A stretch of DNA of 58,058 bases. Origin: Halopseudomonas yangmingensis (GTDB lineage: Bacteria > Pseudomonadota > Gammaproteobacteria > Pseudomonadales > Pseudomonadaceae). The notes under the pieces were generated by a model. The model did not search any database. It was not told where the DNA came from and worked only from the letters and a program-made list of their open reading frames with translations. Positions 1-9,530 of this stretch are shown piece by piece (within the stretch, counting starts at the first letter, position 1; each line of letters starts with the position of its first letter). A program made the translations under genes and the position numbers. The stretch lies in assembly GCF_900114825.1 (NCBI RefSeq), contig NZ_FOUI01000012.1, positions 46,187 through 104,244 on the forward strand, given 5' to 3'.

Positions 1-131
1 CTGGGACCGCCGAATTCATTCGGCCAGCACGGCATAGCCGTGCGCTGGGGTTGGGTTTTCGGCAGCCAGTCCGGGCGCTAACCCCGGCAGCCCTGCGGGC
101 TGCTTTGCCGACTGAAGTCGGCGGTCCCAGA
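1..131. repeat. Modular hairpin repeats, two units in opposite orientation
   Basis: Two members of the window-wide repeat family lie beyond the 3' end of hldE. The first (about 1-54) joins a GCCGAATTCATTCGGC hairpin to a hairpin around CACGGCATAGCCGTG. The second (about 78-131, opposite orientation) joins a CAGCCCTGCGGGCTG hairpin to GCCGACTGAAGTCGGC followed by GGTCCCAG. No gene is visible before position 185. The family is discussed in the findings. Confidence 0.85.
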
Positions 132-184
132 AAGGCTGCTTCGGCGGTCTTAGAAGAGCGGAGCCGAGGAGGCCTGGGGGTGGG

Positions 185-1609
185 TCAGTCGCGGTTGCGG
201 ATTTGTTCGACAATGGCGGTAGTCGAGCAGCTTTCGACAAAGTTGAGTACTGCCACCTCGCCGCCATGCGCCCTGACGATGGGTGCGCCTACCACCTGAT
301 CAACGCTGTAGTCACCACCCTTGACCAGCACATCCGGGCGGATCTTTTCCAGCAGCGACTCAGGCGTATCCTCGGCAAAACTGACTACCCAATCCACCGC
401 CCCCAGTCCGGCCAGCACCGTCATGCGCCGGTCCACACTGTTGATCGGCCGGCCAGGACCCTTCAGCCGCGTGACCGAAGCATCATCGTTGATCGCCACA
501 ATCAAGCGATCACCGAGGCTGCGCGCCTCCTCCAGATAGCCAACATGCCCGGCATGGATAATGTCGAAACAGCCATTGGTGAAGACGATGCGCTCACCGT
601 GCGCACGGGCATCCTCGACCGCCTGCTGCAATTGCTCAACACTCAGCACCCCGCGCTCACTGCCCTGATCGCGCTGCACCACACGGCGCAGTTCAGGCGC
701 ACTCACAGTGGCGGTGCCCAGCTTGCCAACCACAATGCCAGCAGCCAGATTGGCCAGCGCCACCGCCTGCGGATAATCCTCACCAGCCGCCAGTGCAGTC
801 GCCAACGTAGAGATCACCGTATCGCCGGCACCGGTCACATCAAACACCTCACGGGCCCGCGCCGGCAGATGCAGAGGCGCTTCGTTGCGGCGCAACAGGG
901 TCATGCCATGCTCGCTACGGGTAACCAACAGCGCACCCAGATCCAGCTCGGCAATCAATGCCAGCCCCTTCTCGACCAGCTCCTGCTCGCTCGCACAATG
1001 CCCCACTACCGCCTCAAACTCGGCCAGATTCGGGGTAATCAGACTGGCACCTCGGTAGATGGAAAAATCAGCGCCCTTGGGATCCGCCAGTACCGGCACG
1101 CCACGCTCACGAGCCAGGGCGATCAGTTGCTGATGGTTAACCAGCGCCCCCTTGCCATAATCGGACAGGATCATCACCCGCACCCGTTCCAGCAAGCCCG
1201 CCACGTCGGCGGCCAGCGCCTCGCCATCAGTGATAAAGGGTTCTTCGAAGTCCATACGCAGCAATTGCTGGTGACGGCTCATCACCCGCAGCTTGGTAAT
1301 GGTCGGCACGCCCTCCTGCTGCTGGAAGGCACAGAACACCCCGGCCGCCTCAAGACGCTGACGCAGACTCTCGGCCGCCTCATCGCGCCCGGTCACCCCG
1401 ACCAGCCAGGCCGGCGCACCCAGCGCCGCAATATTCAACGCCACGTTGCCAGCCCCGCCGGGGCGATCCTCGATCTGCTCGACCTTGACCACCGGCACCG
1501 GCGCCTCTGGCGAAATTCGCCGGGTCGGGCCATGCCAATAACGATCCAGCATCACATCACCCACCACCAGCACCGGCGCAGCATCAAAACGCGGCATGTT
1601 CAACTTCAT
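185..1609 (-). CDS. hldE: Bifunctional heptose 7-phosphate kinase / heptose 1-phosphate adenylyltransferase HldE
   Basis: A 474-residue cytoplasmic enzyme that makes ADP-heptose for the LPS inner core. The N-terminal part (about 1-315) is a PfkB/ribokinase-fold kinase that phosphorylates D-glycero-D-manno-heptose 7-phosphate at C1. It carries [11 protein letters not shown] near the start and the DVTGAGDT anion-hole motif near residue 260. The C-terminal part (about 340-474) is a nucleotidyltransferase with [11 protein letters not shown], the HxGH nucleotide-binding motif. Full length and fused, as in pseudomonads. The start MKLNMPRFD fits the family N-terminus. It lies 33 nt downstream of msbA on the same strand and is probably cotranscribed with it, the order known from P. 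aeruginosa PA4997-PA4996. Confidence 0.97.
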   Translation of the reverse strand: MKLNMPRFDAAPVLVVGDVMLDRYWHGPTRRISPEAPVPVVKVEQIEDRPGGAGNVALNIAALGAPAWLVGVTGRDEAAESLRQRLEAAGVFCAFQQQEGVPTITKLRVMSRHQQLLRMDFEEPFITDGEALAADVAGLLERVRVMILSDYGKGALVNHQQLIALARERGVPVLADPKGADFSIYRGASLITPNLAEFEAVVGHCASEQELVEKGLALIAELDLGALLVTRSEHGMTLLRRNEAPLHLPARAREVFDVTGAGDTVISTLATALAAGEDYPQAVALANLAAGIVVGKLGTATVSAPELRRVVQRDQGSERGVLSVEQLQQAVEDARAHGERIVFTNGCFDIIHAGHVGYLEEARSLGDRLIVAINDDASVTRLKGPGRPINSVDRRMTVLAGLGAVDWVVSFAEDTPESLLEKIRPDVLVKGGDYSVDQVVGAPIVRAHGGEVAVLNFVESCSTTAIVEQIRNRD

Positions 1610-1642
1610 TACTGGGTACCCCGAAAACTGGTTGGCCCCGGC

Positions 1643-3427
1643 TCAGGCCGGAGCATTCTCATCCTGGAACTGCATACTGTGCAGACGCGCGTAGTGACCA
1701 TTGCGCGCCAGCAATTCGCGGTGGCTGCCCTGCTCCACAATACGGCCCTGATCCATCACCATGATCACGTCGGCCTTCTCGATGGTCGACAGGCGATGGG
1801 CAATCACCACCGTCGTGCGCCCCTGCATCACCCGATCCAGCGCCGCCTGGATATGCCGTTCCGACTCGGTATCCAGTGCAGAGGTAGCCTCATCCAGAAT
1901 CAGCACCGGCGCATCCTTGAGCAGCGCCCGGGCAATCGCCAGACGCTGGCGCTGGCCACCCGAAAGCAACACACCGTTTTCACCCACCATGGTGTCAAAG
2001 CCTTTCGGAAGGCGGTCGATAAACTCCTTGGCATAGGCTGCCTCTGCGGCTGACTCGATCGCCTCGCGCGGCGCCTCGGCCAGATCCCCATAGGCAATAT
2101 TGCGCGCAATACTGTCGTTGAACAGCGTCACCTGCTGGGTTACCAGCGCAATATGCCGGCGCAGGTTGCGCAGGCGATACTCTTCAACATCCACACCATC
2201 GATCAGGATCTTGCCCTGCTCATGATGGTAGAAACGCGGGATCAGGCTGGCGAGGGTCGACTTGCCACTGCCGGAACGTCCTACCAGCGCCACCATCTGC
2301 CCCGGCTCGACCGTGAAATTGATATCCTCCAGCACCTGTTTGTCGGTACCGGGATAACTGAAACTCAGATTGCGGACCTCGATACGCCCCTGCACCCGCT
2401 CGCGCTCGACAGTCCCGCCGTCCACTTCCGGCGCCTCATCCAGCTGCTCAAAGATGCTTTCGGCGGCAGCAATCCCCTTCTGGATATTGGCACTGACTTC
2501 GGATAACTGGCGGATCGGCTTGGGCAACATACCGGCAGCGGTAATGTAGGCCACCAGATCACCAGCAGTCGCATCCCCACGCAAAAACAGCACAAGGAAC
2601 ATCACCACGGCCATCGCACTGAAGGTCACCAACTGCAGGGTCGGGGTGAACACAGCACCGGTCCGTGTCATTTTCAACGCGCGGTAACGGTTCTCGGCGC
2701 TGGCCTTGAAAAACCGCTCGCGCTCATAGTCCTCGCCACCAAAGCTGCGCACCACCCGATAGCCGGTAATGGTCTCTGAACAGACATGCGTCACATCACC
2801 CATGGCATGCTGGATTTTCTTGCTCTGGCTGCGAAACTTCTTGCTGGCACTACTTACCATCAAACCAATCACCGGCAGGATGGCAATCAGCACAAGCGTC
2901 AGCTTCCAGTTCATCCACAGCAGATAAATGAACAGGAAAATCACCGTCATGCCTTCACGGAATACCACCTTGATGGCATCGGTAGCTGCACCCGTGACCA
3001 TGGTGGTGTTGAAGGTAATACGCGACACCAGATGACCGGAGTTATGGTTGTCCAGGTAGCGATTGGGCAGAGTCAACAGATTGTTGAACAGCCCGGTGCG
3101 TAGATCATGCACCACGCCAAGAGAAACCTTGGCCAGGAAGTAGTTACCCAGATAGGAACCAACACCCTGGTAAAAGGCCACGGCAATAATGAACAGCGGG
3201 AAGCCCCACAGCAGGGAAACGCCCATAAACTGGGCACTGTCACCCGCAGTCAGGCCGTCAACAAAGTACTTGAGCATCGCCGCCATGGCCGGCTGGCTCG
3301 AAGCAAAGATCATGAACCCGAAAATACTGATGGCAAACGCCACCCAGTAGGGTTTGACGTAACCCAGCAGGCGCAAATAGATACGCACACTGGAGCGGGC
3401 GAAGCTTTCGGGCTGTTGATCGGCCAT
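1643..3427 (-). CDS. msbA: Lipid A-core flippase MsbA (ABC transporter)
   Basis: A 594-residue ABC half-transporter that flips lipid A-core across the inner membrane as a homodimer. The N-terminal half (about 20-320) is a six-helix exporter membrane domain. The C-terminal nucleotide-binding domain has Walker A GRSGSGKST, the signature LSGGQRQR, Walker B VLILDEAT and the H-loop in IAHRLSTI. The open frame extends upstream, but the start chosen (MADQQPESF, ATG at 3427) is where homology begins and gives the usual length. It is transcribed towards hldE and divergently from cysQ, with 82 nt between their starts. Confidence 0.96.
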   Translation of the reverse strand: MADQQPESFARSSVRIYLRLLGYVKPYWVAFAISIFGFMIFASSQPAMAAMLKYFVDGLTAGDSAQFMGVSLLWGFPLFIIAVAFYQGVGSYLGNYFLAKVSLGVVHDLRTGLFNNLLTLPNRYLDNHNSGHLVSRITFNTTMVTGAATDAIKVVFREGMTVIFLFIYLLWMNWKLTLVLIAILPVIGLMVSSASKKFRSQSKKIQHAMGDVTHVCSETITGYRVVRSFGGEDYERERFFKASAENRYRALKMTRTGAVFTPTLQLVTFSAMAVVMFLVLFLRGDATAGDLVAYITAAGMLPKPIRQLSEVSANIQKGIAAAESIFEQLDEAPEVDGGTVERERVQGRIEVRNLSFSYPGTDKQVLEDINFTVEPGQMVALVGRSGSGKSTLASLIPRFYHHEQGKILIDGVDVEEYRLRNLRRHIALVTQQVTLFNDSIARNIAYGDLAEAPREAIESAAEAAYAKEFIDRLPKGFDTMVGENGVLLSGGQRQRLAIARALLKDAPVLILDEATSALDTESERHIQAALDRVMQGRTTVVIAHRLSTIEKADVIMVMDQGRIVEQGSHRELLARNGHYARLHSMQFQDENAPA

Positions 3428-3509
3428 GGAACAGTCACACTGCAAAAGGGTTTGTGAGTCTACCACAGGCCCTGTAAATTCAACGCCATTTGCCGCAAGG
3501 AGCCTCCGC

Positions 3510-4310
3510 ATGCCAGAACTTGACGCCCTGTTGCGTATCGCCCGCGAGGCCGGCGAACTCATACTGCGCGTGTATCGACAGGACTTCCGGGTCAACCAGA
3601 AGAACGACCAAAGCCCGGTGACCGAAGCCGACATGGCCGCGCATCACCACATACTGGCCGAACTGACCCGCCTGACCCCGCAGATACCGGTACTGTCAGA
3701 GGAGTCTGCAGAACAGGTCGGCCCGGAACGCATGGACTGGCAGCGCTACTGGCTGGTCGACCCGCTGGACGGCACCCGCGAATTCATCAAGCGCAACGAC
3801 GAATTCACCGTCAACATCGCCCTGATCGACAACGGCTTACCGGTGCTTGGCGTCGTGCACGCCCCGGCGCTGGATACCAGCTGGTTCGGCGCGCGTGACC
3901 TGGGCGCCTGGCGTCTGGACGGTGAAGGCCGACGCACGCGCCTGCAAGTAGAAGCACCACCCACAGACCGCGCCTGGCGAGTGGTCGGCAGCCGCTCGCA
4001 TGCCACCCCGGCGCTACAGGGCTTTGTCGACCAGCTGGGTAATGCTCAACTGCTGAGTATCGGCAGCTCGCTGAAGCTGTGCATGGTCGCCGAAGGCAAG
4101 GCCGACCTCTACCCGCGCCTCGGTCCCACCTCGGAATGGGACACCGCAGCAGCACAAGCCGTAGTCGAAGCCGCCGGCGGATTGGTTCTGAGCTGGCCCG
4201 ACTTGCAACCGTTACGTTGCAACCGCAACCCTGACAGCCTGCTGAATCCTGATTTTATTGTTTGCAGCCAGATCCGCCCGGACTGGGCCCGGCTTGCTAC
4301 AGGCACCTGA
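3510..4310 (+). CDS. cysQ: 3'(2'),5'-bisphosphate nucleotidase CysQ
   Basis: A 266-residue inositol-monophosphatase-fold enzyme that hydrolyses 3'-phosphoadenosine 5'-phosphate to AMP, recycling the by-product of sulfate assimilation. The metal-binding motifs are visible: LSEES (about residue 66), WLVDPLDGTREF (about 83) and the C-terminal EWDTAAAQAVVEAAGG. The start MPELDALLR at 3510 has AAGGAG a few bases upstream, so the longer in-frame extension overlapping msbA is rejected. In P. aeruginosa cysQ lies elsewhere as I recall, so its position next to msbA is a local rearrangement. Confidence 0.94.
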   Translation: MPELDALLRIAREAGELILRVYRQDFRVNQKNDQSPVTEADMAAHHHILAELTRLTPQIPVLSEESAEQVGPERMDWQRYWLVDPLDGTREFIKRNDEFTVNIALIDNGLPVLGVVHAPALDTSWFGARDLGAWRLDGEGRRTRLQVEAPPTDRAWRVVGSRSHATPALQGFVDQLGNAQLLSIGSSLKLCMVAEGKADLYPRLGPTSEWDTAAAQAVVEAAGGLVLSWPDLQPLRCNRNPDSLLNPDFIVCSQIRPDWARLATGT

Positions 4311-4338
4311 CCTTCAGGCGCAGGGCGCTGTAACCTAC

Positions 4339-4625
4339 CCCCGGCGCACGGCTACGCCGTGCTGGCCGACTAAAGTCGGCGGTCCCAGGGACCGCACAGT
4401 CTGCCCGCTCAACGCCCGATCAACGGGTTGGCCTTTTGGGACCGCCGACTTCAGTCGGCAAAGCAGCCCGCAGGGCTGCCGGGGTGTGTTTTTCTGGGAC
4501 CGCCGAATTCATTCGGCACAGCAGCCCGCAGGGCTGCCGGGGTTGAACTTTGGGACCGCCGACTTCAGTCGGCAAAGCAGCCCGAAGGGCTGCCGGGGTT
4601 GAACTTTGGGCTGCCGGGGTTCCTT
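4339..4625. repeat. Cluster of four modular hairpin repeats, left arm of a 147-bp direct repeat
   Basis: Four units follow cysQ. The first (about 4339-4387) combines the CACGGCTACGCCGTG and GCCGACTAAAGTCGGC hairpins. Three units in the other orientation (about 4437-4485, 4494-4543 and 4551-4600) combine GCCGACTTCAGTCGGC or GCCGAATTCATTCGGC with CAGCCCGCAGGGCTG-type hairpins. A partial unit ends near 4620. Positions 4339-4485 recur as 5112-5258, including a non-hairpin spacer containing CTCAACGCCCGATCAACGGG. Confidence 0.9.
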
Positions 4626-4748
4626 GGCAAAGCACCCGAAACATTGCATCATGCTGGCGGTTGCTGCTTGCAGCCTCGCTGATGACAGGCATGCTCGCCC
4701 CCACCCGCACCTGCCATCAACTACCAATGCATATTCAGGAGAATAACA

Positions 4749-5099
4749 ATGACAGAGATGGAGCAACAGAAATCTGCTGAAATCACCCAGGACTCGAAAA
4801 ACCTGGCACTGCTGCTGTGGATTGGCACCCTGTTCTTCGGTTTTATCCCCGGATTGATTTTTTATCTGGTGAAAGCAGATGACGCCTATATAAAAGCGCA
4901 GTCAATGGAAGCGCTGAACTGGTCGATTACCGCCATTCTGGCGTATCTGGCAGCCTTCATGCTGAGCTTTATCGTGATTGGCGTCTTCCTGATTCCGGTG
5001 ATCGGGATCTGTCACCTGATCTTCTGCATCATGGGTGCGGTAGCCGCCTCCAAAGGCAACCCGTTCCGCGTCCCCTTCACCCTGCGCCTGATCAAATAA
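4749..5099 (+). CDS. DUF4870 family membrane protein
   Basis: A 116-residue protein with an N-terminal polar stretch followed by three hydrophobic segments (roughly residues 17-40, 55-80 and 82-100). Its layout and motifs (LLLWIGTLFFGFIPGLIFYL, ALNWSITA, and the terminal NPFRVPFTLRLIK) match the DUF4870 / Tic20-like small membrane protein family. Molecular role unknown. AGGAG lies 7 nt before ATG 4749. The gene is isolated between two arms of a 147-bp direct repeat (4339-4485 and 5112-5258), so it may have moved or been exchanged as a cassette. Confidence 0.85.
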   Translation: MTEMEQQKSAEITQDSKNLALLLWIGTLFFGFIPGLIFYLVKADDAYIKAQSMEALNWSITAILAYLAAFMLSFIVIGVFLIPVIGICHLIFCIMGAVAASKGNPFRVPFTLRLIK

Positions 5100-5111
5100 C
5101 ACCACCAACAA

Positions 5112-5281
5112 CCCCGGCGCACGGCTACGCCGTGCTGGCCGAATGAATTCGGCGGTCCCAGGGGCCGCGCAGTCTGCCCGCTCAACGCCCGATCAACGGG
5201 TTGGCCTTTTGGGACCGCCGACTTCAGTCGGCAAAGCAGCCCGAAGGGCTGCCGGGGTCAGCGCACGAACTGGCTGCCGGG
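5112..5281. repeat. Modular hairpin repeats, right arm of the 147-bp direct repeat
   Basis: Positions 5112-5258 repeat 4339-4485 at the same length. The first palindrome is swapped: GCCGAATGAATTCGGC here, GCCGACTAAAGTCGGC in the left arm. A few other bases differ. The shared non-hairpin spacer lies at about 5160-5206. A degenerate ctgccgggg tail follows near 5271-5281. The array sits between the convergent DUF4870 and VanZ-like genes. Confidence 0.88.
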
Positions 5282-5307
5282 GTTAAACGCTGGGACTATC
5301 GTGGAGC

Positions 5308-5679
5308 TCACTCTTCGCTCCCACGCGCACTTGCGCGTCGAACGCGCCTTAGCAGGAGCCACCAGGCCGTCAGCAAAACAGCACCCGCAAACACCCCAAG
5401 CAGGTTGGCAATGATATCGCCGGTATCAAACACCCGTGTCCGGTGCAGCCGGTCCTGCAACCATTCACTGAAGGGCGCCAAAGCCAGCATCAGCGGCCAG
5501 AAAAAGAACCAGCGCACCCGCGGGTAGGCCAGCCGCCCGGTAAAGGTCAGCGCCGCAAAAGCCAGGAAATGCAGCTCCTTGTCCCAGGGCGCCAGGCTTC
5601 CGGGCGGACCAGCAGGCCGGAACATCCCGTACAGAAACATCGACAGGCAGCCCAGAAAGAGCGCACGCCGCAAGGTCAC
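5308..5679 (-). CDS. VanZ-like family membrane protein
   Basis: A 123-residue protein with about four hydrophobic segments. It has the VanZ-like pattern: a polar [12 protein letters not shown] motif after the first helix, then [24 protein letters not shown], in which the acidic and DxxxNxxG positions are typical. Function unknown. The GTG start at 5679 overlaps the pgi stop codon by 3 nt and is preceded by GGAG, so it is translationally coupled as the last gene of the manB-galU-ugd'-pgi operon. The longer upstream frame inside pgi is not used. Confidence 0.8.
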   Translation of the reverse strand: MTLRRALFLGCLSMFLYGMFRPAGPPGSLAPWDKELHFLAFAALTFTGRLAYPRVRWFFFWPLMLALAPFSEWLQDRLHRTRVFDTGDIIANLLGVFAGAVLLTAWWLLLRRVRRASARGSEE

Positions 5680-7349
5680 TCCTGCTCCCCCACAGCCCCT
5701 GTAACTGCAGAACGACGAACAATATGCGCCAGCAATCCGGCCGTCGACGAGTCGGTTACTACCGGCTGTTCGCCACGCAGCATAGCCAGCGTATCCACGG
5801 CGATACGCTTGCCCATTTCCACGCCCCACTGGTCGAATGGATTGATATCCCAGATCACCGACTGCACGAACACCTTGTGCTCATACAGGGCAATCAGCAT
5901 CCCCAACGCATAGGGCGTCAACTCATCCAGCATCAGGATCGAGCTGGGCTGGTTGCCTTTATAGCGCTTGAATGACGGCAACTCACCTGCACCAGGCAGT
6001 GCATCATCACCCAGCGCCAGAAGACGCGCATGGGCAAGACAATTGGCCTGTGCCAACTGATGCTGGGATTGCAGTTCTGCGGCGGTCGCCGCATGGGTGC
6101 CCTCACGATAGCGGCGCACCGGCAGGATGAAATCGCAGGCCACCGCCTCGGTACCCTGATGCAGTAACTGGTAAAAGGCATGCTGCGCATTCGGGCCAAC
6201 ATCACCCCAGACGATCGGACAGGTCTTGCCGGCTACCGGCGAGCCGTCACGGCGCACCCGCTTGCCATTGGATTCCATTTCCAGCTGTTCCAGATACAAC
6301 GGCAATTGCTTCAGGCGGCCATCATAGGGCAGCACTGCCAGCGCGTTGATGTCCTGTACATTGACATTCCATATGCCAAGCAAAGCCATCAGCACCGGCA
6401 GATTGTCAGACCAGGAAGCTTCACGAAAATGCTGATCCATCGCGTGGGCTCCCGCCAGCAACTGACGAAACCCCTCCATCCCCAGACTGACCGCAATCGG
6501 AAAACCGATTGCTGACCACAGAGAATAACGCCCACCTACCCAATCCCAGATTTGCAGCTGGTTCTCAGGGGCAATCCCCCACTCGCTCATCCGCCCGGCG
6601 GCCGCCGACACACCCACAAAGTGACAGGCCAGTAATCCCTCAGACACACCCAGGCGGCTTTCCAGCCAGCTGCGCGCTGTCGCGGCATTGCTCAGGGTAT
6701 CGATGGTAGAAAAGGATTTTGAGGAAATCACAAAGAGCGTGCGCTGCGGGCTCAGGCTGCGCAACAACTGCGCCAGCTGACTGCCATCCATGGTCGAAGC
6801 AAAGTGCACCCGTAAAGGCTGCTCGGTGGTTGCAACAAAGTCCGGCAAGGCTTCGCAGACCATCAGCGGCCCCAGATCCGAGCCACCGACACCGATATTC
6901 ACCACATCGGTAATGACATCACCAGTCACACCACGCCACTGGCCGGCATGCAAGCGCTCAACCAGCACCTGCATTCGCGCCAACTGGTGATCAACCCGCT
7001 GTCCGACCGCCTCACCCTCTACCTTCAAACCACTGCCTGCCGGGAGTCGCAACGCCCAATGCATGGCGGCCCGCTGCTCGGTATGGTTGATGGCTTCACC
7101 CGCAAACAAGCGCTGCATCCAGCCACGCAAATCACAGGCATCTGCCAGGCTGAACAGGTGCTGCAAAACCTCTGCTGACACCCGCTGACGGGAGAAATCA
7201 AACAGCATGGGGCCCAGCCGCCGGTGCAAAGTCGCGAAACGCTGCGCATCTGCAGCAAAACGCCCGGCCAGATGCAATTCACGTTCAACGTCGCACTGAG
7301 CGCGCAACGCAGCCCACGCCTCAACCACCTCCTGCCTGTTATCAGTCAC
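5676..7349 (-). CDS. pgi: Glucose-6-phosphate isomerase
   Basis: A 557-residue phosphoglucose isomerase that interconverts glucose 6-phosphate and fructose 6-phosphate. Family motifs in order are [37 protein letters not shown], the signature [16 protein letters not shown], and [12 protein letters not shown]. The GTG start (VTDNRQEVV, 7349) has GGAG upstream, gives a family-typical length and overlaps the end of the preceding ugd paralogue by 8 nt, so the two are coupled. In this operon it links fructose 6-phosphate to glucose 6-phosphate, the source of glucose 1-phosphate for GalU. Confidence 0.96.
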   Translation of the reverse strand: MTDNRQEVVEAWAALRAQCDVERELHLAGRFAADAQRFATLHRRLGPMLFDFSRQRVSAEVLQHLFSLADACDLRGWMQRLFAGEAINHTEQRAAMHWALRLPAGSGLKVEGEAVGQRVDHQLARMQVLVERLHAGQWRGVTGDVITDVVNIGVGGSDLGPLMVCEALPDFVATTEQPLRVHFASTMDGSQLAQLLRSLSPQRTLFVISSKSFSTIDTLSNAATARSWLESRLGVSEGLLACHFVGVSAAAGRMSEWGIAPENQLQIWDWVGGRYSLWSAIGFPIAVSLGMEGFRQLLAGAHAMDQHFREASWSDNLPVLMALLGIWNVNVQDINALAVLPYDGRLKQLPLYLEQLEMESNGKRVRRDGSPVAGKTCPIVWGDVGPNAQHAFYQLLHQGTEAVACDFILPVRRYREGTHAATAAELQSQHQLAQANCLAHARLLALGDDALPGAGELPSFKRYKGNQPSSILMLDELTPYALGMLIALYEHKVFVQSVIWDINPFDQWGVEMGKRIAVDTLAMLRGEQPVVTDSSTAGLLAHIVRRSAVTGAVGEQE

Positions 7350-8592
7350 GTCCAACTCCGTAATACTCAAAGCCCTGCTGGCGCACAAACTGCGGATTCC
7401 ATATGTTGCGGCCATCCAGCAGCAAGGGGCTGCGCATGATTTGGTGCAACCGCAAGAAGTCCGGGCTCCAGTACTGTTTCCACTCGGTCAGCAGCAACAA
7501 GGCATCGGCCTGTTCTGCCGCCGCATAGGGGGCATCATGCAAAACCAGATCGTCACGCGGGCCAGCCCATTTAGCCAGGGTTGGCAATGCCTGCGGATCA
7601 TGCACATGTACCTGAACGCCCTGCGCCCACAACGCATCAAGCAGGCGTAGAACCGGCGCATTGTCGATCCGCTCGGTGCCCGGCTTGAAAGCTGCGCCCC
7701 AGATAGCCACGCGACGCCCCTGCAAGCGTGTGCCGTAGTGCCGCCACAACTTGCGAAACAACAACTCTTTCTGCAGTTCGTTGATGTGCAGCACCTGCTG
7801 CAACAACTGTCCGCCCAACCCCTGATCCTTGACCGTATCCGCCAAACGCATCACATCACGGGAAAAAGCCTGCCCACCAAATCCGCAACCGGGATACAGA
7901 TAGGCCTCACCAATTCTGGGGTCCGCGCCCATGCCCCGGCGCACCTGCTCAATATCCACACCCAGCGTGTCTGCCAGGTTGGCCATATCATTCATATAGC
8001 TGAGCCGGGTAGCCAGCATGCCGACAATCGCCAGCTTGGTGAATTCCGCCTCACGCAGGCTCATTGGCTGTATCACATCACGCAAGCGGTTAAAGGGCCG
8101 CAACAGCTCTCTGACCAACGCTTGCGCCTGCTCGCTGTCGCTGCCCAGCAACCACTGGTCCGGGCACTGAAAACTGTTCAGCGCCGACCCTTCCACCAGC
8201 AAATCCGGCAAACACACCAACTCGCCTGCACCATTCAACAGACCTGCCAGCGACTCACTGGTACCCACCGGAAAGTTCGACTGGTTGACCACCAGCCAGC
8301 GCCCGTCACTGCCAGGCAGGTCACGCAAGATAGCCTCGGCTTGCAATACATCACCCGGCGCCAACGCCAACCAGATAGCTGCCGAAGCTGTTGGAGACTG
8401 ACCAAGCTCGCACCACTGCAGCCGGCCAGCGCGTTGCTGCGATTGCAGCATTTGCGCAAGCCCCGGCTCGGAAGCATAGCTTTCGGGGGATTGCGGCTGC
8501 GCCACATGCGCCAGCACCTGATGCCCGGTAGAAGCCAGGCAGGCCGCCGCCACCCGGGCGCACAAGGTATCGCCATAAACATCAATAAACAT
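7342..8592 (-). CDS. Degenerate UDP-glucose 6-dehydrogenase paralogue, probably inactive
   Basis: A 416-residue protein with the overall UDP-glucose/GDP-mannose dehydrogenase layout but eroded active-site motifs. The N-terminal NAD loop, GSGYVG in the intact Ugd of this window (22030-23367), reads YGDTLCA here. The catalytic loop GGSCFPKD reads GGQAFSRD, so the nucleophilic Cys is Ala. The conserved Asn in TKYAAN is replaced (TKLAIV). The fold-forming regions are retained (NPGCGFGG-like loop, [24 protein letters not shown]), and the frame is open with GGGAG before ATG 8592. It lies between galU and pgi in one operon. By family chemistry it should not oxidise UDP-glucose. A binding, structural or regulatory role is inference. 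Confidence 0.85.
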   Translation of the reverse strand: MFIDVYGDTLCARVAAACLASTGHQVLAHVAQPQSPESYASEPGLAQMLQSQQRAGRLQWCELGQSPTASAAIWLALAPGDVLQAEAILRDLPGSDGRWLVVNQSNFPVGTSESLAGLLNGAGELVCLPDLLVEGSALNSFQCPDQWLLGSDSEQAQALVRELLRPFNRLRDVIQPMSLREAEFTKLAIVGMLATRLSYMNDMANLADTLGVDIEQVRRGMGADPRIGEAYLYPGCGFGGQAFSRDVMRLADTVKDQGLGGQLLQQVLHINELQKELLFRKLWRHYGTRLQGRRVAIWGAAFKPGTERIDNAPVLRLLDALWAQGVQVHVHDPQALPTLAKWAGPRDDLVLHDAPYAAAEQADALLLLTEWKQYWSPDFLRLHQIMRSPLLLDGRNIWNPQFVRQQGFEYYGVGRD

Positions 8593-8618
8593 GTGCCACT
8601 CCCTGCACCATCACAGCG

Positions 8619-9506
8619 TCACAAACCGGCTGCATGTGCGCGAACCTGACCGGCAAAGGCTTCACCCAGCGTCGGGTGGGCCAGCCCGTAGGCCAGCGTC
8701 GCCTCCAGATAACCCAGCTGGTTACCGCAATCATAGGAGCGCCTGGCTATATGCAGCGCCTCCACTGATTGCTCACGCATCAGCGCAGCAATCGCATCGG
8801 TCAACTGAATCTCGCCACCGGCGCCCGGCGCAGTCTGATCAAGCAGTTCAAAAATCCGTGCCGGCAACACATAGCGACCGACCACCGCCAGATTCGACGG
8901 CGCCTGCTCGGGTGCCGGCTTTTCCACCACCGCATGCATGGGCGCACTGTCGCCTGCCTGCAACACCACACCCCGCACATCCACCACACCGTATTGCTGC
9001 ACCTGCGCCTGCGGCACCGGCTCAACCAGAATCTGCGCGGCACCGGTTTCGGCAAACCGGCGAGTCATGCGCGCCAGATCGGTTTCGGCGGCATGAGCCA
9101 CCAGCACATCCGGCAACAGCACAGCAAAGGGTTCATTACCCACCACAGTGCGTGCGCAAGCCACCGCATGGCCCAGCCCCAGCGGACGCCCCTGGCGCAC
9201 GGCAGAAATTTTCAGCTGCGGCGGCGCAATGCTGCGCAACACCTCCAGCAAGGCATTTTTACCCCGGCGTTGTAACTCGGCCTCCAGCTCCGGATGGGTA
9301 TCAAAGTGGTCCTCAATCGCACGCTTGCTGGCATGGGTGACCAGCACAATCTCGTTCAGGCCGGCAGCCAGCGCCTCCTCGACCACATACTGGATCACCG
9401 GGCGATCAACCACAGTCACCATTTCCTTTGGAATCGCCTTGCTGGCCGGCAAGAACCGCGTTCCCAGACCCGCCACCGGCAATACCGCCTTGGTTACCTT
9501 GTGCAT
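8619..9506 (-). CDS. galU: UTP-glucose-1-phosphate uridylyltransferase
   Basis: A 295-residue nucleotidyltransferase that makes UDP-glucose from glucose 1-phosphate and UTP. The N-terminus has the signature [18 protein letters not shown], followed by [13 protein letters not shown]. Further motifs include the LLPDVL metal-site region and [14 protein letters not shown] 9506 is chosen because GGGAG lies 6 nt upstream. A GTG codon immediately before it is less well placed. It lies 24 nt downstream of the phosphohexomutase gene and 26 nt upstream of the ugd paralogue. Its product feeds the intact Ugd and Uxs of the O-antigen cluster. Confidence 0.96.
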   Translation of the reverse strand: MHKVTKAVLPVAGLGTRFLPASKAIPKEMVTVVDRPVIQYVVEEALAAGLNEIVLVTHASKRAIEDHFDTHPELEAELQRRGKNALLEVLRSIAPPQLKISAVRQGRPLGLGHAVACARTVVGNEPFAVLLPDVLVAHAAETDLARMTRRFAETGAAQILVEPVPQAQVQQYGVVDVRGVVLQAGDSAPMHAVVEKPAPEQAPSNLAVVGRYVLPARIFELLDQTAPGAGGEIQLTDAIAALMREQSVEALHIARRSYDCGNQLGYLEATLAYGLAHPTLGEAFAGQVRAHAAGL

Positions 9507-9530
9507 CACAGACTCCCTACCACAAACAAT

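Noticed and set aside
203-2053. A 616-codon open frame on the plus strand opposite hldE and msbA.
   Set aside because: Composition is His/Arg/Gln-rich with no domain. It is the antisense of two well-identified genes and arises from high-GC codon bias.
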